DNA of 64,000 nt from Podospora bellae-mahoneyi (Eukaryota > Ascomycota > Sordariomycetes > Sordariales > Podosporaceae). Under the pieces are notes generated by a model. It saw only the letters and a program-made list of their open reading frames with translations, was not told the DNA's origin and searched no databases. The position numbers and the translations under genes are program-made. Positions 1-10,303 of the stretch are shown here, in pieces; the stretch's first letter is position 1; the number at the start of each line of letters is the position of its first letter. The stretch covers positions 3,417,501-3,481,500 of the forward strand of contig NC_085882.1 in the NCBI RefSeq assembly GCF_035222275.1. Reading direction: 5' to 3'.

Positions 1-2881
1 AGGTAATAGCCACACAGACGGATGAGGAGCCACGAGGCTTCGACCTAAAGCGCAGGCTTTTTCGCGATGACGATATTCTACAGTACTGCCCCAGTCTAGT
101 GTCAGTTATTGATGTCGAAGATTATGACGGGGCTAGAAAAGAGCTCCACCTTGCCCATTTCTCAGTTAAAGAGTATCTTCTGAAGGAAGGGCAGTTTGGT
201 CTACCTCTTGCTAGCATTGTCATTACGAGGACTTGTTTGACATACCTTACGGATATTGAGGGTGGATGGCGGGAAGTTGAGAAGAGATTTGCAATGGCGC
301 AATATGCGGCGAAGTATTGGATGGACTATGCCGTTTTGGCGGAAAGATCAGAAGACGTTGTTCAACTAAGTATCAAGTTTTTACAGGACGAGTCGACTTT
401 TCAGCGGTGGGTTCAGCTGTACCAGGCGGCCAAAATGCTGACCATAGCACCGGATCCTCGACAAGAATTGAGACTCTATTATGCTTGCCTGGGTGGACTT
501 GTAGCAGTCTCAAGAGCCTTGATAGACGGAGACGCCGATGTCAACGCACAGGGCGGCCATTACGGCAACGCTCTTCAGGCTGCTGCATATCGAGGCCACC
601 GAGATATTGTTCAACTTTTGCTGGACAGGGGTGCCGATGTCAACGCACAGGGCGGCCATTACGGTAACGCTCTTCAGGCTGCTTCAGAGGGAGGCTACCA
701 AGATATGGTTCAACTTCTGCTGGACAGGGGTACCGATTTCAACATACAGGGCGGCTGGTACGGCAACGCTCTTCAAGCTGCTGCTTCAGAGGGAGGCCAC
801 CGAGATATTGTTCACCTTTTGCTGGACAGGGGTGCCGATGTCAACGCACAGGGCGGCTGCTACGGCAACGCTCTTCAAGCTGCTGCATATAGAGGCCACC
901 GAGATATTGTTCACCTTTTGCTGGACAGGGGTGCCGATGTCAACGCACAGGGCGGCTGCTACGGCAACGCTCTTCAGGCTGCTGCATATAGAGGCCACCG
1001 AGATATTGTTCAACTTTTTCTGGACAGGGGTGCCGATGTCAACGCACAGGGCGGCGACTACGGTAACGCTCTTCAGGCTGCTGCATATAGAGGCTACCGA
1101 GATATTGTTCAACTTCTGCTGGACAGGGGTGCCGATATCAACGCACAGGGCGGCTGCTACGGCAACGCTCTTCAGGCTGCTGCATATAGAGGCTACCGAG
1201 ATATTGTTCAACTTCTGCTGGACAGGGGTGCCGATATCAACGCACAGGGCGGCGACTACGGTAACGCTCTTCAGGCTGCTGCATATAGAGGCTACCGAGA
1301 TATTGTTCAACTTCTGCTGGACAGGGGTGCCGATGTCAACGCACAGGGCGGCTGCTACGGCAACGCTCTTCTAGCTGCTGCATATAGAGGCTACCGAGAT
1401 ATTGTTCAACTTCTGCTGGACAGGGGTGCCGATATCAACGCACAGGGCGGCGACTACGGTAACGCTCTTCAGGCTGCTGCATATAGAGGCTACCGAGATA
1501 TTGTTCAACTTCTGCTGGACAGGGGTGCCGATATCAACGCACAGGGCGGCTGGTATGGCAACGCTCTTCACGCTGCTGCATATAGAGGCTACCGAGATAT
1601 CGTTCAACTTCTGCTGGACAGGGGTGCTGATATCAACGCACAGGGCGGCCATTACGGTAACGCTCTTCAGGCTGCTTCAGAGGGAGGCTACCAAGATATG
1701 GTTCAACTTCTGCTGGACAGGGGTACCGATTTCAACATACAGGGCGGCCGGTACGGCAACGCTCTTCAAGCTGCTGCTTCAGAGGGAGGCCACCGAGATA
1801 TTGTTCACCTTTTGCTGGACAGGGGTGCCGATGTCAACGCACAGAGCGGCTGCTACGGCAACGCTCTTCAAGCTGCTGCATATAGAGGCCACCGAGATAT
1901 TGTTCAACTTTTTCTGGACAGGGGTGCCGATGTCAACGCACAGGGCGGCTGCTACGGCAACGCTCTTCAAGCTGCTGCATGTGGAGGCCACCGAGATATT
2001 GTTCAATCTTTGCTGGACAGGGGTGCCGATATCAACGCACAGGGCGGCGACTACGGTAACGCTCTTCAGGCTGCTGCATATAGAGGCTACCGAGATATTG
2101 TTCAACTTCTGCTGGACAGGGGTGCCGATATCAACGCACAGGGCGGCCGGTACAGCAACGCTCTTCATGCTGCTTCAGAGGGAGGCCACCGAGATATTGT
2201 TCACCTTTTGCTGGACAGGGGTGCCGATACCACAGCTCTCGATGAAAATGTATGGCACCACTCACTTATTTAGCTCTGGTAGAGGATATACCGACGTAGT
2301 TAAGCTTCTTCCGCATCACCGTGAAGCTGATGCTATAAGAAAGGACAACGATGGCCGGACGGCATTGTTTTACGCTGCACGGCACGGTCATTGTGAGTTA
2401 GTGCAATTCTATCTCACTAAGTTTCCATCGGCGCTACACACTAAAGACCACTACGATGCAACGCCGCTGTTCAGAGCTTTAAGAAATGGGCATAACAAAG
2501 CTATAGAATTCTTACTTACTAGGGATGTTACTGGCATTGACTTTAGGGATGTTATTCGTCGGACACCAATGCAATGGGCAGGGAAGAGTGGTAGTTATCA
2601 ACTTATCCAGCTCTTTTCCCGCTATGCCGACGGGGTTGTTGACTTGCAAGTTGACTCGGCAGATGCATGTATGGAAAGCAGATCAGTCCCGTTCAGTCAG
2701 TCGTTGGCTTGGTGTGACATTTGTATATTGTGTTTCGCAGACGGCAGCGATTACTATCAGTGTAACATCTGTCGCAGTGGCGACTTTATATATATGCCTC
2801 GAGTGTTTCGAGTTTGGGGTTAAATGTCGAAATGCGTCACACAAGCGGAAACTTAAGAAATCAGGAAATACCTCTTGTTAA
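1..2881 (+). pseudogene. 3' part of an ankyrin-repeat NLR (STAND) gene, broken by frameshifts
   Basis: The reading frame is open from base 3, so the gene starts to the left of the window. The first 60 or so codons match the winged-helix stretch that follows the NACHT in fungal NLRs (HLAHFSVKEYLL). From 534 there are 17 almost identical 33-34 residue ankyrin repeats, then a degenerate one. The frame closes at 2273, but the homologous sequence continues in another frame (GRGYTDVVKLL, then DGRTALFYAARHGH), so there is a net shift near 2262-2275. It then reaches a C-terminal Cys-rich finger beginning CDIC, which is itself split: its last part (CLECFEFG and on to the stop at 2881) is in a third frame after a TATATATA run near 2786-2796. 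No GT-AG intron fits either break. Family knowledge: such proteins sense non-self and start cell death; the N-terminal effector domain is outside the window. Pseudogene status is inferred; sequencing error at both sites is the alternative. Confidence 0.8.
534..2222 (+). repeat. Tandem array of 17 ankyrin-coding units of 99 or 102 bp
   Basis: Fifteen units of 99 bp and two of 102 bp encode ADxNAQGGxYGNALQAA..RDIVQLLLDRG-type repeats. Most units differ at only a few codons. The residue after AQGG runs H,H,W,C,C,D,C,D,C,D,W,H,R,C,C,D,R. Units 2-3 and 12-13 form a duplicated block (the SEGG/TDFNIQGG pair), and units 6-10 alternate D/C/D/C/D. All three forward frames and some reverse frames stay open through the array, which is only a by-product of the repeat. 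Confidence 0.95.
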
Positions 2882-3108
2882 CGATATCGCATACAACTTG
2901 GACTAGCCTTTGCTAGAAGTTGATATCCCGAACTAAATGAATAACTTTTTGACTAGGGCCGCAATATTGCACTCGAGGAATAGGATAACGCTAGTTCAGT
3001 ATGAGCCGTCGCTTATTTTACTGGTAGCGCTGCTCCACCATTCAATTGACTAGTCTGAGGAGGTGATGTAATTTCTTTGCTTCTATAAGTGAGAAGAGGC
3101 TGATGTTG

Positions 3109-3270
3109 TGCCGTACGATCCACCGAGATATTATACAGCCTTTTCTAGGTAGGGGCGCCGATATCAACGCACAGGGCGGTCATTACGGCAATGCTCTCCA
3201 GGCTGCTTCAAGTGGAGGCCACCGAGATATTGCCCACTTTTTCTGGACAGAGGCACCGATGTTGACGCTC
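3109..3270 (+). pseudogene. Orphan ankyrin-repeat fragment
   Basis: About 150 bp encode one and a half repeats of the same type as the array (HRDIIQPFLGRGADINAQGG, then HYGNALQAASSGGHRDIAHF). The piece lies more than 200 bp beyond the end of the Zn-finger sequence and has no start of its own. After position 3255 the frame loses the repeat pattern. It looks like a leftover from unequal exchange or from a second, deleted NLR copy. Confidence 0.75.
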
Positions 3271-3390
3271 TCCGGGTTGCCTTGCGTATTGATAAGTTTT
3301 AAAATGAGGTCGCTGAGAGCACTGTGGATACAGGGGTCTCAGAAGGGGGAAGCAGTTACCCAAGGACTGGCGAGTCTCGGACTGTGCTGC

Positions 3391-3520
3391 TGAGTTATGA
3401 CGAACCCCCATCCAGAACCTCTGAAAGGGATACTGGTTGAAGGCCCTTCTGAACAATCATGGTTCGGTACAGCTAAACAGTGTACAACAAATGGCTTGTC
3501 TCAATCACAATAGCTAAGAT
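3391..3520 (+). repeat. Dispersed repeat, copy A
   Basis: This stretch contains GACGAACCC, CCAGAACCTCTGAAAGGGAT, GGTTCGGTACAGC, GTACAACAA and GGCTTGTCTCA in that order. The same blocks, in the same order, occur at 7836-7955 and, inverted, at 10488-10622; the first half also occurs at 8484-8590. No coding potential was seen. It could be a SINE-like or MITE-like element or an LTR remnant. Confidence 0.7.
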
Positions 3521-4496
3521 ACCAACGATTGTGACTTGTAACTATTGCATACTGCGGAACTGTCTATCTACACCAGTCAGTTCCTCCGTATATATAGACC
3601 TAGGGACCCTGAGGTGCTCGCCTGCTATGGCCCCGATCACTCCTAGCACATTGCATCCTGCGGAGTGCTCATGCTCCTTGGCGCCATAGCACTTCTGGCC
3701 AGCCCTGATTGGCTGCCTCCTGTCTTCCCTAATGATTGGCTGGGAACGTCCTGCGCCCCACATACTGTGCGACCTGCCGTTGGGTTAACTGTGACATGAG
3801 TACGACGACGTAATTGCCGAAGGAAGAAAGTGCAACAGGAAGTAATTACCTGCAAAGACAGAGAGTAGTGTACTGAGATATTGTGGTCTTGCACGTAGGA
3901 TACTGTAAATGACCAATCTTATTGACTGACTTGACTTATCATTTCTTAAAGAGAGAAACAAGCAGGAAAACCATTGCAATGGGAAGAGGGCTCTTTATGA
4001 GCACCTGAACTTCCTTATCATACTTATCACTCCCTATCGCTCGGTGGCCCCAGTGGCTTGAATTCATGGTTTGATAATGTCACAAGGTGACCAGATTGTC
4101 GATAAGATTCTCGTATCGCTCATGAGGCTTCTTGTGGCACGATCACATTGTTCGGAGGTCCGGTCAGGAGTCCTGGGAGCCGTTGGGAGCGCTTGTGGGC
4201 GAACCGTTGAGAACGTTGGGGGCGAACTGTTGGGAGCGATGCGGGCGCAGAATTCCACGAATAGGTGCTGTAAAATTCCATGCATAAATGCTGCATTTTA
4301 ACAATAAGTCTTTGTCTCCTGCACACCTGGATCGTCCGGTGTATGCTCAAGGTCCTTGAAGTTACTATCGGATATTCCTGACTGAAACAAAATACTAGAC
4401 ATTACCGACAGAATCTTATGGCAGGGAAACTAGAGAACTAGTTTGCAAGCTACTATGGAAAACTAACTATGCTAATTGTGGCGGCTCTGGCAGTCA
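3521..4496. other. Intergenic, no gene recognised; holds a short tandem repeat
   Basis: No open frame here resembles a protein I know. At 4180-4250 there are three degenerate 23-24 bp tandem units of the form CYGTTGGGAGCG...GGGCGAA. The rest is unremarkable sequence between two NLR relics. Confidence 0.5.
4180..4250 (+). repeat. Three-copy degenerate 23-24 bp tandem repeat
   Basis: The units start at 4180, 4204 and 4227. Each begins CCGTTG or CTGTTG and ends GGGCGAA or GGGCGCAG. Too few copies for a function to be suggested. Confidence 0.6.
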
Positions 4497-7400
4497 CTAT
4501 ATATATGAGACTTTATCGGGGTGCACCGGAGTAGTCCAAATATTGCAACATTTGGCCCGAAGATCGAAAAGCTTTAGGTTATCTGTCGAGAATGTGAGGC
4601 CGTGACTTAACTCAAAGGCATCCCCTTCAAAGGGCGGGATCCGGTACATCGGTTGCAAGGTTTTGAACAAAAGCAAGTGGATCGATCCATCATCCGCCCC
4701 GCCGACCAAGATGTGGCCACCAGAGGTGGCGTTGAGGTTATCAAACGTGGTGTTGAAATGGCGCCCCTCAATCGGCTCAAGAGTCTAGGGGCTATATGTG
4801 ACCAGATCACCGTCGTCGTATGACACGGCTAGCAGGTCCGTGCCGTTCACGCGCCTAAGTATGACTCCACGAATGGCGATTTCGACGTTTCTTTTTCCTC
4901 GCCGCTGTAAATGGCCCAGTGTTTTATTTTCTTTCACGTCCCAAACCTCCAGTTTTGATGATCCGTAGATCAGTACCGCAATATGTTGGTTGTGCAGGGG
5001 CGAGATTCATGAACCAAGCTGTAGGCTCGGTACCTATTGCGCTGTCTGCCTCGCCGTCCGAGGAGTCGAAATCTAGATCATGACGAAGTGAGCGTGTCGC
5101 CCTTGAACCATCATGTCTGTTGAAGCGGACGAGTGTTTTTAGACGAGCATTGGCAAGTGTGATGTGCTCTCCGTCAGGGGTGAAAGCCACTTCGCAAGCG
5201 AGAAAATCTAGAGGCTGCGACCAGATACAGGGAAATGATGACCCATCCACCGTGCGCACGTCCCAAAAAGAAAGCTTTCGAGCGCTGCACGTCGCTAGAA
5301 TCGATACTTTGGGATCGAAAGCCACCTGTCGTACCCTTCCTCCATGTGAGACTGTTCCCACAGGCTCGAATGAACTGAACTCGGTGTTTCGATAAATCGA
5401 TACGCTCCCGTCAGACAACGCAATGGCCAGTAAGCGATCGTTGCAAGCAACGGCAGTAGGGTGGCCGGAGAACAGGTAGCATGTCAACCAATCTCCCCAG
5501 CTCTTTTCGGCAAGTCCTGCTACCCTGAACCGTGTGCTGAATTTTGAAAACAGCCGGTTGATGATCGATGAATGCGTGCAAAGGTAAGGGACCAGAAAGT
5601 AGATCGACGCAGGCGAGTCGAGAAGTCAAGATTGAAATGCGGCAATTATCCGATCGATGTCTGTCACCCATGCTTCCAGGCTGCTCAAATCCATGTTGTT
5701 ATCTCGCATATCATTGTTTCGCCGTGATAGACAACCCTTTAATCGGTGATTGGCCTCCTGGAGTATCGATAAATCCCCCATCTTAGCGATATGTTCGATC
5801 CATGCCAAGATATTTGTTGAATGAAGAAACTTGTTCAGTAGTGCGAGTGAGTGCACCGATGAAGTGCCATGGGTAAGATGAAAAGAAAAGCTGGCAGTCG
5901 CATACTTTGAAAAGGGCGAGATGTTCCCTGTCGATTTCGGCGTGTATTGTCGACTCATGGTTGATGTGAAGACGCTGCTGCAGAGAGTGGCCAGACAGAT
6001 CTTTTGACAGCCTTTCATGGGCTGCTTGTCGGTCTATCCAAAGGCCTTCGCGCTTCTGGATAAGGAAGGTTGCGCTGGTCTCGTGTGCTGCTTGAACCCT
6101 TGATTCTCTGTCCACAAATATTAGATGTCCAGTAATAGACTCGAGCTGGGTCGGAGATGCTATGACTGTACGGCCAATATCGAGTTTAATAGCCTCATAG
6201 AGCTCCGAAACAAGCAGTGGTCGTTGCGCGCAAATAACCCAATCCAATATGCATTTAACCAGCTTGTAAATGGAAGAGTCCTCGATGGAGTTCGTGATGC
6301 GTGAATAAAGCGCGCTCATCTTGGATGGGATTCCCTTCAGAGCCTCCTTCATGTCTTCGAAGCTGTAGGAGCTTTCCAGCCGCGCCGTCGTCAACGACGC
6401 CCAGGGAAAACTTCTTTAGTCTTTGACAGGATATCCGAGACGAATAATTCGCGGGTCTGATCGTCCTCCAGTTGGGGGCATCTGGCATGAATAAATGTTT
6501 CGATGTCCTTCAAGGAGCCGGACAGGCCCGTTGAAAGATCGAAGAATCGAGTCCCTTCGTGGTTACACAGCCTTTGTAATTCCCCGCCGGGACGTCTGGT
6601 GACGAAGATATGCAGTGGCACAGTCTTCTCCAGTTTGGAGACCATCGAGACAACTAGTGAGAGGGATTCTTGTGCGCACTCGTCCACAGCATCGATGACC
6701 CAGAATTTGAGGGCTCTGAAGGTCGATCCCTAGATACCGTTGGTGAACACATTGCTCGTCAGCGTGTAATGGCCATCCTCGTCAATCACAACTTCGTCTT
6801 CTACCATCCTCATGATGGCCTGCCTAGCCTGGTAGTTAGCCTCGGCCATTTGAAACGCCAGTGATCGCAATAGTGATGCCACATTCGCTCCGGACCGGTC
6901 GTTGTGTCGAAAGAAGTAGAAGCTGCAGTCCAGTTTGTGCGACTCCAGATATTTGACGACATGAGTGGAAGCGATCGATTTGCCCGTTCCTGGTCGCCCA
7001 GACAGCCACAGAATTCTGGGGCAATGACCGCTTGAACTTCCGGGTAACCCAGCCATATCGGTGTACCCATTCACCCATGCTTGGAAAACATCGTTGCTGG
7101 TCAACCACTGGCAGGAACCACGGTGCTGCTTCTTGTTGAGGGCAAGGAAGATTGACTCTGGCCGTTTCTCGATCCGAAGAAATGAGGAGATCTGCTTCAT
7201 CTGTGACCGATGCAGATTTGTCGGTTGGTCCAAGGCTGTTGAAACGTGTTTAGTCAACGTCTAAACCAGCATCATTTCTGAAAGTGACCACCTACTCTTT
7301 AATTCCAGTTGCTTGATGATGGAAAGGAAAGAATTACATAAGACCAAGTAATTTGGACTAGTGGGGCTGTCAAATTTGCAGAGATGGCGGTGATCGGCCT

Positions 7401-7780
7401 CCATGTATCGAACATGCTCTCCAGGAAGCCCTTTAGCGTCAGAGTTAGACAACAATCAGGTTGAAAGTGGTCGGATGTGCAACCAACCGAGAACAGCAGA
7501 TTCCTTTTCCACAACAAGGCCAAAGCTCATCGGAACGCTTTTGAAGAAGGACCATATTTGTATTCTGTTGCAGACATGGCGGAATTCGTCGTTCAGGTGC
7601 TATTACCATAGGTTAGGCAGTGGCCAAAAATGCCGAGAAAATGAGGGACGGACATACATCAATGGTCCGGTTTCCAGGAACAAGATCGTCAATGAAGGAT
7701 TTTGTTCCGCTACCCGCTACATACCTGTAGAGTCACCCGACAACATTTTTTGGCTCAGTTCGTATTAGTCTCAGAAGCTG
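4497..7780 (-). pseudogene. Decayed NLR: SesB-like hydrolase end, NACHT, WD/beta-propeller
   Basis: Read on the minus strand, the order is: C-terminal part of a SesB-like alpha/beta-hydrolase (NDEFRHV, IWSFFKSVPMSFGLVVEKES, ADHRHLCKFDSPTSPNY); the NACHT with P-loop LSGRPGTGKS (about 6980) and Walker-B region WVIDAVDECA (about 6690); a winged-helix stretch; then propeller blades (VACNDRLLAIALSDGSV, FDPKVSILATCS, GGADDGSIHLLLF) ending near 4497. Three introns still have good splice signals and join in frame: 7600-7657, 7431-7487 and 7236-7295. Lesions seen: in-frame stops at 6730-6732, 5626-5628 and 4785-4787, probably also at 7733-7735; frameshifts near 6401-6407, 5840-5890 and 4975. The 5' part of the hydrolase is missing; the homology fades near 7780, close to dispersed repeat copy B. 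By family, the intact protein would be a non-self-recognition NLR; this copy cannot make it. Confidence 0.85.
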
Positions 7781-7835
7781 AGCAAAGAGTGAGCGTAGTG
7801 AGCATCGCCCTGAGCCGAAGTGGGCCCGAGGACGG

Positions 7836-7955
7836 CCTAGTGAGACGATTCCCTATCCAGAACCTCGGAAAGGGACACAGTTTAAGGTAACTTCTAAAAG
7901 ATAGATCGGTGCAGCCAAAAGGTGCACAACAATAGGCTTGTCTCAGTCGTACTTG
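7836..7955 (+). repeat. Dispersed repeat, copy B
   Basis: Shares TCCAGAACCTCGGAAAGGGA, CGGTGCAGCCAAA, GTGCACAACAATAGGCTTGT with copy A in the same order and spacing. It lies just upstream of the point where the NACHT relic loses its 5' end, so it may mark the breakpoint. Confidence 0.7.
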
Positions 7956-8200
7956 TAAGTTTGTACTAGAACTTATATTGCTCCATCAATCCGTGAGTTT
8001 ATATACTGTAAATGCGACCAAAAAGACTCTGCATCTCGTTGCCGTGAGATCTGTTGGTAGCTCTGTGAGCTACGTCTTGACAATAGAGCCTGCCCGTACC
8101 CGGCGGAATAGAGCGTAGACTGTAGCTTAGCTGAATGCCACTGCCATTGACCTGTCAACCGGTGCTATCCATGACAAGGATGATGACATGAAATCTCAGC

Positions 8201-8360
8201 CTTCTGCTAAAGCCGGAAACGGCTTTTTTCATTTTGCCTGTGTAGGCAGCGATGGTCTGCCTTTGCTGGAGCTAGAAACAGTTTCTACGTTTTAACCTGG
8301 GCAACAAGGCATAGGGAACCGCTGCCTTTATTGAAGCCATAAATAGCTTCTAATGGCGAT
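8201..8360. repeat. Cluster of short hairpins
   Basis: Several perfect or near-perfect small inverted repeats follow one another: AAAGCCGGAAACGGCTTT at about 8209, GGCAGCGATGGTCTGCC at about 8245, AGAAACAGTTTCT at about 8274, and GAAGCCATAAATAGCTTC at about 8333. Loops are 4-7 nt. Confidence 0.5.
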
Positions 8361-8483
8361 ACACAATAAGTCTGTAGGTGATTGCAAATGAAACTATACT
8401 TCCGGATTCTTAAGGCTATTTCCCTCGTGGATTCTCTTCTTCTTTTGAAGCATCATCCGCTGCAACATGAGAGTGTCAAGGAG

Positions 8484-8590
8484 TGTGACGAACCGATGAT
8501 CAGAACCTCTGAGAGCGATACTGGGTTGATGTTACACGTAGCCACCAACAGGCCTTGGATACGACCAACAGCACAGTAAACTATAAGTCC
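8484..8590 (+). repeat. Dispersed repeat, copy C (first half only)
   Basis: GTGTGACGAACC, then ATCAGAACCTCTGAGAG, then GATACTGG match the left half of copies A and D. The right half is poorly matched. Confidence 0.6.
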
Positions 8591-8766
8591 TGGGCCAGTT
8601 GTTGGAAAGTGAAGCGAGCAAATAAGCCACAGGCGGCATGGGCAGACGTATTATTGATTAAGTCATGTATATTGAGATGGGGCTAAATGCGAGGAGATGA
8701 TAGTAAGAAGAAAACTTCTTAACACCATGGCTAACTGCAGTTTCCAGTTATGTATGAAAACCAACA

Positions 8767-9651
8767 TCATTTGCTGAAGAGGTTGCTAAAAGAGCCTGCA
8801 TCCATTTGTCCTTGAAATGCACGGCTACTCTTCGTGGTCGTTAGGCTGCCAAACGACTGGTCCACGCCTGGCTGTGCCACGCCGACTATCCCTTGCATAG
8901 CAATCGAATGGTCGTCTGTCTTCATATCACCAAACTTCTGCCCGGTACGGCATGCGCGGGTTGCCGACAGAGTCTTCTGGCAGACATCTCTGAGGCTATC
9001 CGTTAACCGCGCGCTCGAGTCTCCCTCAGCAGCTATGCCGTCGTCATCTGCTTGTGGCTCTGGTTCTCTTATCGAGAGTTGTGCACTCAGATTGGCTAGA
9101 GCCTGCTCCTGTGTAGCAAATTGAGTCCGAAGCTGATCGATATTCCCAGAGGTGCGGCTCGAAACAATCCTATTCTGTGTTAGTGGAGTTTCTCGGTTAA
9201 ATGAGTGGGACCTGTACAGCGTGATTGAAGATAGAACCATCGTGATGGTTCTTTGACAGTCCGCCAAATCTCTGTTTAGTTTATTTATCTTTGAGTCTTG
9301 AAAGTATACGACGAATCTGTCGCGTTTGCTGAAATGCGAATCCGTTGAATGGCTGGTAACTCTTGTCATGGCAGCTGTGAATCCTTGACAAATAGACTTT
9401 GTCGACTCCAACACCTTGTTAAGCTCTATCTCCTTAAGAACGGAATCGACTGTGTCAGGCGCACAATTCGTTTCGAGTGTTCGCGCTAGAGTACCTAACG
9501 TTGTTTGGGTCTGGGAAAGAAGGCTTTTGCTGTGCGAAACAGAATGTGGTGCATCCGCAAGTCCATCAACCAGGTCGTGAAGAGCCTTAGCGCTCTGTAA
9601 CGCGGCAGTCGCAAGGGCTACAGCACTGGCAGTAACGCTGAGGGGATCCAT
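8767..9651 (-). CDS. HeLo-like cell-death effector with two C-terminal HRAM-like amyloid repeats
   Basis: A 294-aa intact single-exon gene. The N-terminus (MDPLSVTASAVALATAAL, then LHDLVDGLADAP) has the look of the fungal HeLo-like N-terminal domain (the Helo_like_N family, name from memory), a helical bundle related to HET-S and to MLKL-type membrane-disrupting domains. It runs to about residue 150. A low-complexity linker follows. The C-terminus carries two gap-free 20-residue pseudorepeats at 238-257 (QKFGDMKT..., ending AMQGIVG) and 265-284 (QSFGSLTT..., ending AFQGQMD), split by 7 residues; they share Q-x-F-G near the start, S-x-A, and Q-G near the end. Two such repeats behind a HeLo domain is the HET-S plan. 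The same motif opens the NLR at 10850, which is divergently oriented 1.2 kb away. Inferred role: a membrane-targeting executor switched on by amyloid templating. Alternative: an inert HeLo-like paralogue. Confidence 0.8.
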   Translation of the reverse strand: MDPLSVTASAVALATAALQSAKALHDLVDGLADAPHSVSHSKSLLSQTQTTLGTLARTLETNCAPDTVDSVLKEIELNKVLESTKSICQGFTAAMTRVTSHSTDSHFSKRDRFVVYFQDSKINKLNRDLADCQRTITMVLSSITLYRSHSFNRETPLTQNRIVSSRTSGNIDQLRTQFATQEQALANLSAQLSIREPEPQADDDGIAAEGDSSARLTDSLRDVCQKTLSATRACRTGQKFGDMKTDDHSIAMQGIVGVAQPGVDQSFGSLTTTKSSRAFQGQMDAGSFSNLFSK

Positions 9652-9765
9652 AATCCGTGAAGAAGAATGTGTGACAAGGGCTGTAATATCAGGGTTTGGA
9701 ATAATGGTTCAATTCAGACTAATAATCTCACTGGCCTCCAGTTCTTTGACTGTTGTATATCGAAC

Positions 9766-9778
9766 AGGTATTTATGCC
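9766..9778 (-). promoter_or_regulatory. TATA-like box upstream of the HeLo-like gene
   Basis: GGCATAAATACCT on the minus strand, about 115-125 nt upstream of the start codon. The spacing would suit a 5' UTR of about 90 nt. Confidence 0.35.
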
Positions 9779-10188
9779 TTACTTCCCAACGATTGGCTTA
9801 GAGCCTGCAGTTACCCCTCATGGAGGCCTGACGGTGATCTGATGTTGATGTGGCCGTGGATGATTGGTTAGTTGCCGTGTGACAGAATGTTGGAGAGGAG
9901 TTCGTTGACATTGGGTGTGACAAAGGCTGGAATCAAGGTTGGAATCAGGGCTTGGTAGTTCAGTTCAGTTAAAAAAACATGCAGTGGTCTCAAGATCCTT
10001 GATAAGGACTCCTTTCGCTACAAGTGATCCAAGTTGGCAGCTTGGATCAATCCAGATTCCAGTGGTTATATAGGGTGACTTGCACGCCAGTACCCTGGAA
10101 AGTTGCAGTTTTAACATCTTGGTAAGATTCCTCAACGATCAAAACCCTGTTGAAAATACCCACCAGAGGTACACCTCCTCCACGATAT

Positions 10189-10258
10189 TTATTGTTAGTG
10201 TGACAGGGGTTTTTTGGTGGAAGTTGCTATAAAATGACCCCTGCCGTACTAACAATAA
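10189..10258. mobile_element. Miniature TIR element, about 70 bp
   Basis: The left end TTATTGTTAGTGTGACAGGG is matched, inverted, by the right end CCCTGCCGTACTAACAATAA. A relative with the same terminal sequence lies at 20861-20919. No coding capacity; probably a MITE or a solo palindromic remnant. Confidence 0.65.
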
Positions 10259-10303
10259 TAAAGCCTAAGGAGATGTAGACAAACACACAGGGTCAGTGGT
10301 GTA

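Larger units (their letters stand above)
7956..8766. other. Intergenic repeat-rich spacer
   Basis: No gene recognised. It contains a cluster of small inverted repeats (8201-8360) and the partial dispersed repeat copy C (8484-8590), then the 3' flank of the HeLo-like gene. Confidence 0.5.

Noticed and set aside
317-2168. Several long open frames overlapping the ankyrin array on both strands
   Set aside because: The 99-bp period keeps every frame open; only the frame with ankyrin text continues known NLR homology at both ends.
534-2222. CRISPR-like regular repeats
   Set aside because: Units are directly adjacent protein-coding repeats with no unique spacers, in a fungal genome.
7836-8590. Repeat copies B and C as the two LTRs of one small element
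   Set aside because: They share only the first half, and nothing retroelement-like lies between them; the same unit also occurs alone elsewhere.
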